Numbered from the stretch's first letter, positions 1 through 11,800 are shown. The stretch: DNA of 64,000 nt from Tupaia tana (GCA_026018925.1 JAKSZU010000003.1:9573236-9637235); one strand, 5' to 3'. Made by a program: numbers and translations. Notes: generated by a model not told the origin, from the sequence alone.

Positions 1-210
1 GGGCGCGTGCGCTCGCCAGACAGACAGAGAAATCATCCCCCAGGGGGGATGGCCACGCCTCAATCTCTTCTCCTCCATTCTCCTCTTGGGATCTTGGGCA
101 CGCACGCACACGCACCCAGCGTGAGTTTTAAGCCACCGGGGCCGTGACGCGAACCGCGGTCGACTACGTGGGAATCCAGCGACATAGCCATTACACTAAC
201 TGCTGGTCCC
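1..210 (-). mobile_element. Young tRNA-derived SINE, cut by window edge
   Basis: The antisense copy begins inside the CT-rich 3' part and ends at the tRNA head (GCTGGTCCC at 202-210). The B box on the minus strand reads GGTTCGCGTCA. It is CpG-rich and matches the young copies at 6662 and 19040 closely. The A tail lies outside the window. Confidence 0.92.
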
Positions 211-269
211 AAAAACTTGTAGCTATTTTGAAATATACATTATCATTAACTATAGTAACCCTATTATGC

Positions 270-660
270 AATAAAATAACAGGACTCATTCCTCCTATCT
301 AACTGATGTAACTTTGTACCCATCAACCAAGCTCTTACCTTCCTCCCCTTTTCTTCTCCTCCTCACCCAGTCTCTGGTAATGACACTATTCTCTTCTATT
401 TCTATGAGATCAAGAACTTTAGATTCTATTATTAATAAGCACATGTGGTATTTGTCTTTCTGTGTCTGGTTCATTTCACTTAATATTATGTCCTTCCTGT
501 TCATTCGTATTATCTCAAATGACTGGATTTCATTAATTTTTATGATTCGATAGTATTTCATTGTGTAGCATATTTTCTCTATCCATTCATCCATCATTGG
601 ACATTTAGGCTGATTCCAAATCTTGCCTATTTTGAACACTGCTTGCCATATCATAGTAGA
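270..660 (-). mobile_element. L1 LINE 3' fragment (antisense)
   Basis: The plus strand reads as the reverse complement of the mammalian L1 ORF2-end and 3' region: the stretches around GTGGTATTTGTCTTTCTGTG (449-468), TTTCACTTAATATTATGTCC and TCTATCCATTCATCC are hallmarks of this segment. It is diverged and 5' truncated, so it is a dead copy of the L1M/L1P-like lineage. The exact subfamily cannot be set by eye. Confidence 0.85.
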
Positions 661-1189
661 TCATTATAATAGTCATATACCAACACATCTGACAACCTAG
701 AATAAACAAGTTCCTCTACAAGTGTAACCTACCTGGAATAAATTATAAAGAGAACATCTAAACAGACCAATAATAAGTGAGAAAAATGAAACAGTAATAA
801 AAACTATTTCCATAAAAAAACCCCTGAGAATCTGATGGTTTTGCTGATGAATTCTACCATACATTCAAAGAAAAGCTAATATCAATGTTTCTCAGACAAT
901 TTCAGGAAAATAAAGAGAAGGAATACTTCCCAAACTCCAATATTTTGGATCAAAATTGAAAGGTTAGAGTTGTCAATTAGGGATGTGCAGAACTGCAAAG
1001 GAAAATCTTTTGGGAGATTGGAAAGAGTTCCATTTTTAGCACATCCCATTTGAGAATTTAAATCACTGAAAGAGAGGAAACACAGTTTGGATTTGAAAAT
1101 ATGGAGTACAGATACATATTTTGTCTTGAGAATATAGATGGTCATGATCCTGAGTGAGATCACCTATCGAGCAATTCAGATAAAGAATA
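661..1189. other. Unique AT-rich DNA
   Basis: No repeat, RNA gene or exon-like frame is recognisable here. The longest frame is under 100 codons and lacks any known motif. Confidence 0.5.
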
Positions 1190-1800
1190 AATCTCAGAAT
1201 AGAGTTCTAAAGGAGTCTAATACTTAGAGAAAAGCAAGTTTCAGCTATAGAAATAGAAAAAGAGCAGCCATGGAAGGGGTTCCAGAAGCCAAGAGTAAGT
1301 ATTCTAGGAAGGCAAGGACAATTGTGTCAAATCTTGCTGAAAGGTCTGTAAATGAGGAATACAAATTGATCGTTGGATTTAGCAATGTGAAAGTCATTGG
1401 TAACATTGACAAGCTATATTTTGATAGAGCAGTGGCAACAAAAGCTAAAATGGAGGTGTTCAAAAGATAATTGGAGCAGAAAAAGCACAGATAATAAGTA
1501 TAAATAACTCTTCAGACCCTAAGTGTGTTCAGACAAATAGGCAGGAACTGGAGTAGCCGTCAGGTTAAGGGATTTGTTCTATTTGAAAAGAAAAATAACA
1601 GCTTGTTATGATGATGGAAGTGTCAGAGTAGAAAGGTAAAATTGGAGAAACAGGAACGAGAAGAGACAATTGCTGTGCTGATACCTTGAATAGGTGAGTG
1701 GGAACGGTGCCCAACCAGCAGAGTGCCCATTTAAAATTAGCAGTCATAAACATCACGAGACTACTATCCACGTTGTATGATTCTCCCTAACCTGGTGTAG
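1190..1800 (+). mobile_element. Old L1M-like mammalian repeat remnant (tentative)
   Basis: The part from 1310 to 1450 (lack of cleavage around GGATTTAGCAATGTGAAAGT, GTCATTGGTAACATTGACAA) recalls a medium-reiterated mammalian repeat that is usually assigned to old L1M elements. A 66-codon frame at 1270-1470 falls inside and looks incidental. Assignment is from memory of the repeat's wording, so it is uncertain. Confidence 0.4.
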
Positions 1801-2865
1801 TGTCCTACCTGGAAAACAGAGTAGGCAGGAACTGGATTTAGTCAGTCAGGGGTCATCCAGGTAAGTGTTACAGAGGAAGAGAGAAGCAACCTGTGCCATA
1901 CAGTATGCGATTTAAGGAAGACCATAGAACCATGAGCTGGGAAGGTGCTGTGTCCGTCAGGGAAGAAACGAGTCTAGGTAAGGCAGGGACAGAACACTCA
2001 GAAAAGAGATGGGGAGTAGAAGGATGTGACCGATGGCTATACTTTCAGCAATTTTGTTAAAGAATGTTTTTTTTTAGTTTAATTACTGCTATCATATTTA
2101 CTTTATTATACCAATAATAAAATAAATTTTCATAATAGAACGCTTTTTCAACAACATAGATCCATATATCTATTTCCAACTTTATTTTTAACTCAATTAA
2201 AAACAAAAACAGTATTTCTAGAAATACCCATATCGTCAGAGGCAAAAAAAAAAAAAAAAGAGTATGTTTTTTAAACTGTGAAATAGTATCTTTCAATTAT
2301 TTATATTCAGAACACTAACTACAATTCAATTGCAGTGAAGACAAATGATTACTGGAACAGTGTAAGAGTATTATATAAACCACCAAAAAAATTTAAAGGC
2401 AAACAGAATTTTAATATATGAGTAAAAATAATTAACTGGTATAACTGAAGCTTGTGATAATGCTAAATGTATCCATTTTTTAAATGGACATTGTTTATTG
2501 TCATGAATTGCTCCTGTTGTCTCAAGCAGACGTTCCTATTATTGGAGTAAACACTATATAATCTATAAAAATCGAATTCAAATCTACAATTCTACGATTC
2601 TGATTTACTTCCAATAGTTGTCAACAAACTACATGATGGTAATAATGAAAGATCAGTGATGATCAATGCCATGCCTGCTACAAAATTATATTGAGAACAT
2701 TTTAACAACTCTAAATAAAAATAAAGCACTTCTCTTATGTTTCAATAACATTGTTTTTCACTTGCTTATAAAAGAATGTATGCCTTGTTTCATGGTTATT
2801 TTTGAAAGTGAGTAAGATGGTCATGTAAATTTATTCAGCCTCAACCTTTATTTACTGCTATTTGC
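1801..2865. other. Unique AT-rich DNA with an A17 run
   Basis: An A homopolymer lies at about 2243-2259 and T8 near 2067. Neither is attached to a recognisable retroelement body, so both may be simple expansions. Confidence 0.45.
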
Positions 2866-3160
2866 CACACTATTTGCTAGGCAATGGGAGATAAAAATAA
2901 TAGCTGATTTTTTTGAAAATGTTCATTATGGTAGACACAATGCCAATAACACTCTCTGCCTTGTGTCATTTAGTCCTTTTAGTATTCTTATGAATTATAA
3001 TTAATCAGCATTTCACAAATAATGAAACAGAGACAAAAAGAGGTTACGTTACTTGCCCAGAGTCACACAAGTAGGTCAACAATAGTATTCATTTTCAAAT
3101 TCATGTTGCCTGACTTCTGAACTCAGGTTCTAAACCATTATGCTATGATAATGAATAAGA
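2866..3160 (-). mobile_element. MIR SINE (antisense)
   Basis: The plus strand carries the reverse-complement MIR core: tTTCACAAATAATGAAACAGAG, then ACTTGCCCAGAGTCACACAA (3051-3070), then a degenerate tRNA head ending in AAACCATTATGCTATGATA. MIR is a mammal-wide tRNA-derived SINE that stopped moving before placental orders diverged. Confidence 0.88.
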
Positions 3161-5325
3161 TATCTCAAATTAGCTCCTTAGAAATTTCATTTTCATTTTC
3201 TCTGTGTTTATTTAGGGAGAAAGAGGAGGAATGAGTATGGAAAAGCTCTTTGACAGACCTCTTTTTACATGTATTGAAATTTGGTGGTATTATATTTTAA
3301 AGGTATTAAGAGGAGATGGTCCAATTATAGTGACAAAAAAACTAGAGTCTTTGGGACATGATTAGGCATCAGGGTAGGGCTCCCATGATTCTGTTCTGGT
3401 GAGCGTATAAGGAGAGGGAATGAGAGAGACAGAGCCACAACAGACTAGAACAGATGTTTATAAAAAGTGATGTGGTTTATAGCTCAATCTCATTATCTCA
3501 GAGTCTATGCACTCTTTAATCATGGTGTTTCTGATTGCTGATTATTTTCTCTTCTGATACTACTGTCTACTGTCTCCTCTTGGCACTGAACAGCCTTCTG
3601 CATCACAGGGATGTGTGCTGGATGTCCATGTTGCCTTTCATTCTGCTTTAGCTTTACATAAAGGAGCGGGTTTCTTTTCACTATCATCCATTTTATATAT
3701 CCTGCAGAATTATCTAATCAAGTTTCTACATGATATTGTTACTTTCTACTTATAGTGTTATAAAATCTATATGGATATAGATTAAATATATGGCTATATA
3801 GCAGAATTCATACCATTATTATTTTATAGACTTCTGTCTGTTCTGAATCATGCTGCCACATTGACAAGTCATCTCGAACAATAAAAAAAAATGGCTTACT
3901 ACTGAATTTACCCACAACTTTCAATAATTTGAGATAATTCACCATCCCATTTCAATGCATCACAATATCTATGGAATTTTTTTAAAAAAATGTATCAATG
4001 ATAGCAAATCTGCTTCATATAAAGGCCTTGGTAATTACCACTTGTAACAGACATGTTAAGAGTTACTGCAGATCAACATCCAGTACAACAGCCAAGATAA
4101 ACTGTATATTATGAATAGCTGTTGGAAACCAGGTTAGAGTCAAAGCTACATCAAAGCTCTTATCAGGTACGAGTCAAAGCGAGGGCTATGTGTATGCAAA
4201 ATTAAAAATACTGGTCTACCACCAAGCAAAATTATAGAAAAATTGTGTATACTTGAAGATGACAGGTTGAATAAGCAAGTATTTTAAATGTATTTGATGC
4301 TCTGAAAACAGGTGGTAACTTAGAGAGTGCCTGGCAAGGATCCTCCATACAGGCAATTTTGCAACTTTATAGGTAGATTTCTGCCTACTGTTTGAAGAAC
4401 TGGTCCTGCCAAAGGCTATGAGAAATTGTGTGAAATACTTAAATGTATAATGTACCATCAGTTTGGTCTGTAGATCAGTGGCCACTTGGAGTATAAGCTA
4501 TCATCCAAATCTTCCTCAAAACTTAGTATTTCTCTTTAAAGAATATTATTTGTTCACCTTAATACTATATTTCTAATATAAAATAATAATATTTCCAAAG
4601 TTCCGTCTACAGTTGTATAATTTAATAACTATCAATAGTTTATTAATATGATGATATGATTGTCTTGAGGCACTTTGATGATTTTATAACCTTTTAAAAC
4701 AAATTTTAGGAATAATGCTGATAAAAATCAAGAATCATACAGTATGCTTCTAGGTAATACTAATCTTTTCATTAATTTTTCAAAAACTCTGTAAGACAAT
4801 TAATATTTGTGTGATGTTACTGAGAGAGACTGTGTTATCTGAGTATGCTGTGATCCATCCTGCCGGTGTGCTAGAGCCAGCTTGCGTGGGCTAGTGGCAG
4901 AATGCAAGTCAGAAGATGAAGAGTTACTTAGAGCAAACAGAGGCAAAAAGGGGAAATTCAGCTAAAATGATCTACCAGGATTCTTGCTAAAGACACGCCA
5001 GGGTGATCAGAAGTGATCATCCTGACATCACCTAGGGATGGCAGAGGATGTAGAGTCCAAATAGATAAGATTGGTCACGCTGGGAGGATATGAGAACCTG
5101 GCTAAACCACTTCACTGGATGATGTACAAAACAGAAACCTAGAAGTCAGACCTGGCTGAAGAAGAGTCCAAGGAGCCTGAGAGTTTGGTTAATAAGAGAA
5201 TCTTACCTCTCCCTTTTTAAATAAATGAAATTTCAAAAGGAGAAAACAGAAGGGGACAGCATCACAGATGATAAATAGCATGAGTAGAGTACAGAAGGAG
5301 AAAGTACAAAGGTACTGGTTGGTTG
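3161..5325. other. Unique DNA, longest repeat-poor stretch of the left third
   Basis: I see no recognisable repeat or exon over about 2.2 kb. A 89-codon antisense frame at 4216-4485 has no motif or splice context that supports a gene. Confidence 0.45.
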
Positions 5326-5327
5326 TG

Positions 5328-5415
5328 ATAATGTTGAACAACCTCAAACATTTATTGAGCTCCTACCACATGCCAGACACTGATCTTTACTTTGTGAGGA
5401 AATCAGGAAGCCACT
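5328..5415 (-). mobile_element. MIR fragment (antisense)
   Basis: The stretch AACATTTATTGAGCTCCTAC and then CACATGCCAGACACTGAT matches the reverse complement of the MIR 3' end (common form: TTTATTGAGC..CTACTATGTGCCAGGCACTG). Only the tail half is preserved. Confidence 0.65.
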
Positions 5416-5460
5416 GTGCTGAGCTAATGGTGGTGAGGATTGGTAGGAATTAGGCTCTAA

Positions 5461-6652
5461 CAAGCAGACCAAAATCAGATTTTAAAGCCCTTTAATATCT
5501 GTTTTAAATGCACAAAAAAATAGAGTATAATAATAACTCAAAGAACAAGGCTGTTTCTCCTTTCAGATGTAAATGTTACACTTATACATGTTTTTCTTCT
5601 TAATTCGACCCTCTCTCCTGCCTCCCCCTGCATTCCTAACAGGGAAGACCCAGGAACAGGAAGGGCTGGTTCCACCCTAACCAGACATGCAATCCTGCTG
5701 CCCCCAGCCCAGCTGCAATGTGCTGCTAATGTACTTGGCCAGCATAGGGCCGCTCCAGGGACAAGAAACAACATCCAAACTCGTGGGGAGAAAGGTTCTC
5801 AGGGAGCACCAGTCAGGGACCAACTTGCCTGTGTTCACATGAGCACTGCAAATAAAGACGATGAAGATGCTCCGGCACATAAGGGAGAAAGATGAAATTG
5901 GAGGTTTGGACCTACGGTGGGGAACAGTCCTGCTCTGGATTGGTATGGGTACCTATAGATTAAGCAGCAAACTGCAGTCTTTCCTCACTCTTTCACCTAG
6001 AAGGCTATTTCTTGTGCTTGAGGTTGAAATTCCACATTAGTTCTGATCTGTTCCTGGCAATCTTTCTGTTCCAGAAAGTAGGAACTTTGAATTTTCATGG
6101 CATGAGGAGTAATCTCGGGAATGGCTGAATTCTGGAGAACTAGAGCTACACACAGTTCACGTATATGGTACAAAGACAGGGTCACGCACACTCACAAACT
6201 GCCACCTTTCCATCACCTCTGGCTGTAGGCAGGCAAGTGGACAGACATGCCGTGTACACCACCTGCTCCAAAGGCAGCAGTGCTAGCACTAAACTGATGT
6301 CTAAGGGCAACTCGCTCACGGCAGCTCTGCCTGGGTACTGTGTGTGCCTCTCCTTTTTCTGTTTTCAGGAGATTGTTTTCTCATGGATCCTCTCCTATGG
6401 GCATCCATCTCATCCCAGCTGCCACAGAGACCTCCAGCCCAGAATGAACTTTCTCTACAGGAACCTGGGAGTCTTCCAGGCCATGGAGATTTTCCATCTT
6501 GTTGAACATAATTGGCATTGGCTTTCTTTTCCCATCCAGACTTGATGACAGCCAGATTTGGATTGGCACAGTTGACCAAACAGGCATGCTGGCCTCGGAC
6601 ACTGAGGCTTCCTTCTCTTGGTCATAGCAAATGTACCGGGGAGATGAAAAAT
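5461..6652. other. Unique, GC-richer block, no identifiable gene
   Basis: Between about 5590 and 6600 the DNA is less AT-rich than its surroundings and holds overlapping frames up to 126 codons (6165-6545 plus; 6381-6704 and 6455-6823 minus). The minus frames run into the neighbouring SINE, the translations show no domain I recognise, and no frame is flanked by a convincing acceptor and donor pair. A pyrimidine tract followed by CAG at 6350-6369 is acceptor-like. It could be an untranslated exon, a diverged retrocopy or neutral DNA. Confidence 0.3.
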
Positions 6653-6661
6653 GGCTCTTTT

Positions 6662-6919
6662 GGGACCAGCAGTTAGCGTAATGGCTATGTCGCTGGACTC
6701 CCACGTAGTCGACGGCGGTTCGCGTCCCAGACCCGGTGGCTTAAAACTCACACCAGGCACGTGTGTGTGCATGCCCAAGATCCCGAGACGAGTACAGAGG
6801 AGAAGGGATTGAGGCGTGGCCATCCCCCCTGGGGGGTGATTTCTCGCTTTCTGTCTGTCTGTCTGTCAAGCATGTGCGCCCTATAGCAAAGACCTCTCCA
6901 AAAAAAAAAAAAAAAAAAA
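6662..6919 (+). mobile_element. Young tRNA-derived SINE, full length
   Basis: It begins GGGACCAGCAGTTAGCGTAA, has B box GGTTCGCGTCC, a (CTGT)n tract and an A tail ending at 6919. A perfect 9-bp target duplication, GGCTCTTTT, lies at 6653-6661 and 6920-6928. The match between the copies and the intact tail mark a recent insertion by L1-type retrotransposition. Confidence 0.95.
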
Positions 6920-6928
6920 GGCTCTTTT

Positions 6929-7552
6929 AGCTTTGACGACCAAAGGACATTAACATAGAGAATACTGTAAGAGAAAAATGACAGAGTGCATAAGAGGTAT
7001 CTTGAATTTCATTTGGGGCAGATTAAGTCTCAGGTGAGTTTGAAAGATGTCTGAGCAAAAAAAATGCACAATCAGGATTCAAAAGAGTCACGTCTGGAAT
7101 TACAGGTTTGGAGCATTTTATGATAAGGTGATACTGTCAGAGTAGTTGATATCACCCACAAAGAACTACTTGAACATACAAAAAAAAGGGAAAATATAAT
7201 GTGGGGAATATTCAGGCATAAATACTGCATTAGGAAAGAGGAGTTAAAAAATAGAGACAGACACATAGTATTCAGAAATGTTAAAGAAAGAGAAGCAGTG
7301 TTTCTTCTTCCTAGTAAACGGAATATAAAAATCATGCTAACTGCTCTATAGTCTCTGCACTGATACTCACGTGGCAGCCAAATAAGAGGGGATTTGATTA
7401 AGATCTTATGAAGAGAGTGCTCAAACATCACATTTTTTTTTAATTTGGATATTCTTGGCCATTTTCTTGTTCATTTCATACATCATGAAATCCTATGGCA
7501 TTATTTCAGCTCCACTTTCACAGCCTATTTACATCCTTTAAAAGTCCTAACA
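6929..7552. other. Unique AT-rich DNA
   Basis: No recognisable element. A 119-codon antisense frame at 7072-7431 is the longest in this stretch, but lacks any motif and has low-complexity serine/phenylalanine-rich composition. Confidence 0.45.
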
Positions 7553-7768
7553 GGAGCTGACCCCATAACCCAGTGGTTAAGGGAGCCAGAACTCACGTGG
7601 CCAGCTACAGTTCGAATCCCACTCCAGTGGCTTCAAAAACATACTGCATATGTGCATGCATGCTCAAAATCCAGAAAGAATGGAGTAATGACAGAGAAGG
7701 ACCACCCCATTGGGGGTGCTTTCTCCCTCTCTCTTTCTTTTTCTCCTCCCTCCCCCGCCCCCAATTAG
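7553..7768 (+). mobile_element. Older tRNA-derived SINE
   Basis: The head GAGCTGACCCCATAACCCAG with GTGGTTAAG and B box GTTCGAATCCC is followed by the conserved middle (AAAATCCAGAAAGAATGGAG) and a CT-rich end. It lacks a clear A tail and is well diverged from the young copies. Confidence 0.85.
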
Positions 7769-7770
7769 CA

Positions 7771-8185
7771 TACCTTATTTCATACAGTAAACCTATGCCC
7801 AATCTTCCAAAAGAGGCCTAGAACAATGTTCATGATGCTCAAAAGAAATGCTGTAAAGCATTCCCCAAGCTTTTTACAAGAGGAATGGAGGGCTTATGAA
7901 TCATTGTGTGAATCATTCAAAATGTTCTGTAGCAATCTATAGGGATGCTAAAAAAGAGGAATGACAAGGAACGAGATGACCCATAACAATTACAGTGAAA
8001 TAGAATTTTATAATTGAATTGTGAATGGGTTGAATATCATTAAGTCGAATATCTATATGTTCTCAAATACAGCAACTAAATTATATCTCATGTCACTAAA
8101 TAATCATAACTTCATATAGGTTCCTATAGAAAGAACATAAAAGATTGTCAGTTCAAAATAACACAATAACCAATAAATTCACACC
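7771..8185. other. Unique AT-rich DNA
   Basis: Nothing recognised between the old SINE and the tandem-repeat tract that starts near 8190. Confidence 0.45.
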
Positions 8186-8189
8186 TGTG

Positions 8190-8760
8190 GGATATTTTCT
8201 TTTGGTTATACACAGAAACATATATGTATATATAGTTTATGTCAAGGGACCCCCAAGAAAATTAACCATCATGTATATATCAATCACACATACACATACA
8301 CAAATACAAACATATAAACTATCACACATATAGACACATAAACCATTGTACACACATATAAATGATCATGCATAAACACATAAAATCATTATCTGCATAC
8401 ATATATATAGAAACCATCACATACACATTAATATCTCTCATACACATAGTTTTTAAAAAGTTCATGTACAATATATTTTTTAAAAAATACATAAATTTCA
8501 AAAATGTTTTACACCCAAATAAACTCATACTTAGATTCCATTTTTCAGGAAACTATTTGAAGTCCCCTTATATATTGGCCATCACACATACATATATTGG
8601 ATCGTCGGTAAAGACACAACACACTTTTGCACACACACACACCAAAAATACAGAAAAATACATGACTGTTTTGACAACACAATATATAAACATTACATAA
8701 AAATAAGTGTACACAAATAACTATAGGGTGTGGGCGTGTGTATGTGTTCGTCTGTGTATG
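8190..8760. repeat. Degenerate CA/TA-rich tandem repeat, split by a MITE
   Basis: Units of roughly 20-24 bases built on ACCATCACACATACACATA recur with many substitutions (for example 8318-8341, 8341-8362, 8412-8432), and the same wording resumes after 8578 (GGCCATCACACATACATATA). A mariner-like MITE at about 8446-8572 interrupts it. The tract ends in a short TG-rich piece near 8730-8755. Confidence 0.65.
8446..8572. mobile_element. Mariner (Hsmar2-like) MITE
   Basis: Degenerate terminal inverted repeats are visible: TTTTTAAAAAGTTCATGTAC on the left against AACTATTTGAAGTCCCCTTA on the right. Between them is ATAAATTTCAAAAATGTTTT and ACACCCAAATAAACTCATA. The wording matches the ends of Hsmar2-type mariners (..ACTTCAAAAAGTTCATGG..). 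There is no transposase, so the copy is non-autonomous. Confidence 0.6.
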
Positions 8761-9426
8761 ATGATTTCTACTTTTAAATATGTGCTCTTAAATCACAATA
8801 TTTAGATCTGACCAGAGCAGTTAGCCTGGCCCCCATCTGAGGTGATGTTATGGATGCTCAGGTGCTCAGTACCATACACAGCTGTGGGCCAGGTAGGGCT
8901 CAGACTGATGCCCATCTTAGTGAGCCCCACTCTGTGCATTTCTCAGAAATAGAAAAATTATATGAGGTTAATGAAATATATTTTGTGGGAGGCTATAAAA
9001 ATGCATCATAAAATGCTATGCTTGCAGTGAAAATGAAATTAGATAATGGATAAAGTATACATTTCCAACAAAAATAGTGGAGAGAAACCACTGTAAATGC
9101 AGTTTGGTAACTTCAAGGACCTTTGATGAGAAATTTAGAAGTTGATGGTGGTGTGTATATGAAAGGATGCTCCCTCTGACAATTACATGGGCTAATTAAT
9201 CAGCATTTAATCCAGCTGGATCTGAGCTAGCCTGACTGTTAATGAGCATTCATTCTTTTTGCCAGCAAGGGCACAATCTCAAAAAAAAAAAAAAAAAAAA
9301 AAAAATTGTCAGGGTCATTTTTGCTATGAACACAATCTTATTTTGACATGTGAAAGAATTTTCTAAAGCAACAGTAAGAATGCCACAGTCGTTCTTATCT
9401 ATATCCCATTAAATATTTAGATACCA
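8761..9426. other. Unique DNA with TAAT-rich segment and an A25 run
   Basis: Positions 9185-9265 carry a cluster of ATTA/TAAT cores (GGGCTAATTAATCAGCATTTA and TGTTAATGAGCATTC), which is typical of homeodomain sites but also of AT-rich chance. An A run at about 9281-9305 follows with no SINE body before it. Confidence 0.4.
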
Positions 9427-9655
9427 GGGCCAGCCTCATAGTGCAGCAATTAAGTGTAGAGGAAGCAGGATCCACATGGCTGACCAAGGTTCAAGCCTGG
9501 GCCCTAGCATCTTGAAAAACATACCAGGCAAGCTACTAATCCAGGAATGGAGAATTAGAAGAATTGCAGAGTGAACAGATTCCATTATGGAGTGCTTTCT
9601 CTTTCTTTTTGTCTTTCTCCCCATCTCTCTCTCTCTCTCTGTGTCTCTCTCATGT
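9427..9655 (+). mobile_element. Older tRNA-derived SINE
   Basis: The head reads GGGCCAGCCTCATAGTGCAG, the B box is GGTTCAAGCCT, and the 3' part ends in a (CT)n tract at 9620-9652. Divergence is high and no target duplication is evident. Confidence 0.85.
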
Positions 9656-9697
9656 GTATTTAGTCATCTCTTGAATTACATATACATATATACATTT

Positions 9698-9726
9698 TAT
9701 GTGTGTGTGTGTGTGTGTGTGTGTGC
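9698..9726. repeat. (GT)n microsatellite
   Basis: About 12 uninterrupted GT units, close to but separate from the CT tract ending the SINE at 9655. Confidence 0.95.
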
Positions 9727-10256
9727 ATGTATGTGCACATACAGCAGTACAGAGTACATGGGCTTATATTATAAACACACTCATTGTTCTTCATTTAAAG
9801 TTTTGCATGAAGTCGGTAGATGAAAACTAAGTATTTCTTGCAGTTTGCTTTTGCTGCCACCAGATTTTATACCACTATAGATGGTAGATGCTGAGCTGTT
9901 CCTATCCTGGAGCTCGTGTATATATGTGCATGCCATTTATACCACCTATCATAATAAATGGCAATTGATTAATGGACATATTTTCTTTTAGATTACCAGC
10001 TCCTTGGAGGTAAAAAAACCTTATTTTAAAATTTTCGGTATTCCTAGCATAAAGACTGATAACGGGTATATAGCATCTTTAGAATTCGGACATTTTGCTT
10101 AAAAATTAATTAAAATATTGCTTTCACAGAATAATGAATTCAGACTTGAAATATGAAATGTAGACAAACGTGATCTGGGGTATTTGATGATGACGAGACA
10201 GTTCATGTATTCAGACTGATTTCCTGAAGCTGAAGCCCTGAACAAAGACACTAGAA
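9727..10256. other. Unique DNA
   Basis: No repeat or gene recognised. The segment reads as single-copy sequence. Confidence 0.45.
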
Positions 10257-10492
10257 ATGTGGGGCCAACATTCCACATGGCAAACTGCAGTTTGAGCCCT
10301 GGACCTAATGGCTTGAAAATCACACCAGGCACATGTGAGTATGTCTCCAGGAGAATGGGAGAGAAGAAGAAACTGTGGCATGTGGCATGGCCATTCCCCC
10401 CAGGGAAGATTTCTCTCTCTCTCTCTCTTTCTCTCTCTCTGGGGAGCACACACACCCTACAGCAAACACCTTAAAGAAATAAATAAATAAAA
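10257..10492 (+). mobile_element. Older tRNA-derived SINE with deleted A-box region
   Basis: The head jumps from GTGGGGCCAACA straight to TTCCACATGGCAAACTGCAG, so roughly 30 bases holding the A box are missing. The B-box region reads GTTTGAGCCC, the CT tract lies at 10411-10440 and the tail is AAATAAATAAATAAAAC. Confidence 0.88.
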
Positions 10493-10545
10493 CTTAGAAA
10501 AGTATGCAGTTAATGAGTAGCACATCATTTTCTTTCCCTCTCTCA

Positions 10546-10552
10546 GTGTCTC

Positions 10553-10605
<53 letters not shown>

Positions 10606-10612
10606 TACACAT
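10546..10612. repeat. (TC)n(AC)n compound microsatellite
   Basis: About 17 TC units pass directly into about 10 AC units and then an imperfect ACATACACATA end. It is a polypyrimidine run next to a Z-DNA-prone alternating tract. Confidence 0.95.
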
Positions 10613-11089
10613 ATGCACTCACCTTACCTGATTTTAGTAAAACAAAAAAACATGTTCTAGTAGACTGAGATTTGGACTTCTGAAGGTCGTATTACATGGT
10701 AGATATGACACTGATCTAAATTTCGAGGCCTGTCTTTGATAATGTGTCAATTTCATTCCATAATCTCAACTCTGAATTCCTAAAATAACTAGGCCATAGA
10801 TAATGCAACAAAAACATACTACAAATTTATTTTACCTTTTTAGATAAACATCTTCTTTAACATTATATGTGTCAAAGTATTGGCATAAACTCATTTCCTT
10901 CCATTACCTCATTTAAGATTCTGGTACCAAAAAAAAATAATGAGGGAAGGGAAAAGATACTAAAGGCAGGTATTGTGCTGAGAATCTCAAGAGCACGGAG
11001 GCATGATTGAATGTGTATGTCATCAGTCTGATAGACCTTGCCCTCTGGTTTCACTTTATGTTGTGAAATAGGGCTCAACATAGATTAAC
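10613..11089. other. Unique DNA
   Basis: Nothing recognised. A short antisense frame at 10872-11081 has no supporting context. Confidence 0.45.
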
Positions 11090-11650
11090 TGTAACTACCG
11101 TTCTAATGCCTGACTAGCATCCTGCTACATTCATTCCAAATTGAACTCTAATTTTTCCAGAGTCCTTCCCTCCTTTATAGAATAATTCAGGGGATGATGA
11201 CCACGCCCCCTGCTCCAAAGGTGACCCTAATTAGATATAAATTTTGCAATAATTGATTTAAGAACATTAGCCAATAGGTTAGCTTTCCCTTAACTAGAAA
11301 GATTGCTTCAGAAAAGGGCATGTGATCTACAATCAGGCCATTGAGACACTGGAGAGATTTGGAGGCAGGTGGCTTCCAGAAAAAGAAGCTTCTTTAGTAT
11401 ACAAGAGAATTTAAAGAAGTAATGCTCTCTTGGATGTGGTGTGAGCCTTCAAATCCAGAGCCTTCATAAAGGAGGCTCCTGAAGACAAAGTAAGCACACA
11501 AAGAAATGCACCATCGTAGGAAAGAAAGCTGGAATCTCTAACGTTACCAGGAATGTTTCCCCAGCTCATGTTCCAAACATGTGGACAAATAAACTCTCTA
11601 GTTGTCTAAGTAGACTTAATTGGGTTTTATATTACCTATAGCTAAAGGCA
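11090..11650 (+). mobile_element. Possible solo LTR of an ancient endogenous retrovirus/MaLR
   Basis: The right end, AATAAACTCTCTAGTTGTCT followed by GGGTTTTATATTACC, is worded like the 3' ends of several mammalian LTRs, in which AATAAA precedes a short R-U5. The body has LTR-like text (CCAATAGGTTAGC, GAGGCTCCTGAAG). Neither terminus is certain and no coding part of a provirus is seen. Confidence 0.35.
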
Positions 11651-11654
11651 TCTT

Positions 11655-11800
11655 TCTGTTTATTTCATCATGTGCTAAGCACTCTATTAACATTGCCCGA
11701 GTTAATTCTCATTTCAATCCAGTAAGATTGATTATCTATGTTTTACAGATGAGGACACTGAAGTTCAGGGGTTTTAAATAAGAGTATCCATGTAACACAG
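11655..11800 (-). mobile_element. MIR SINE (antisense)
   Basis: TGTGCTAAGCACTCTATTAA, then CTCATTTCAATCCAGTAAG, then TTTTACAGATGAGGACACTG match the reverse-complement MIR body. The tRNA head beyond about 11800 is lost or too diverged to follow. Confidence 0.85.

Noticed and set aside
1270-1470. 66-codon frame starting at a good ATG context
   Set aside because: It falls within an old interspersed repeat and has no domain, upstream exon or splice signal.
6662-6735. Possible functional tRNA gene in the SINE heads
   Set aside because: A and B boxes are present, but the head does not fold into a full cloverleaf by eye and is followed by the SINE body; all copies share this.
8190-8760. CRISPR-like or satellite array
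   Set aside because: The units are degenerate, have no spacer/repeat alternation and lie in mammalian DNA; it is a decayed minisatellite.
9281-9305. A25 run (also A28 at 23468-23495) as the tail of an unseen retroelement
   Set aside because: No SINE, L1 or retrocopy body could be recognised in front of either run; simple expansion is equally likely.
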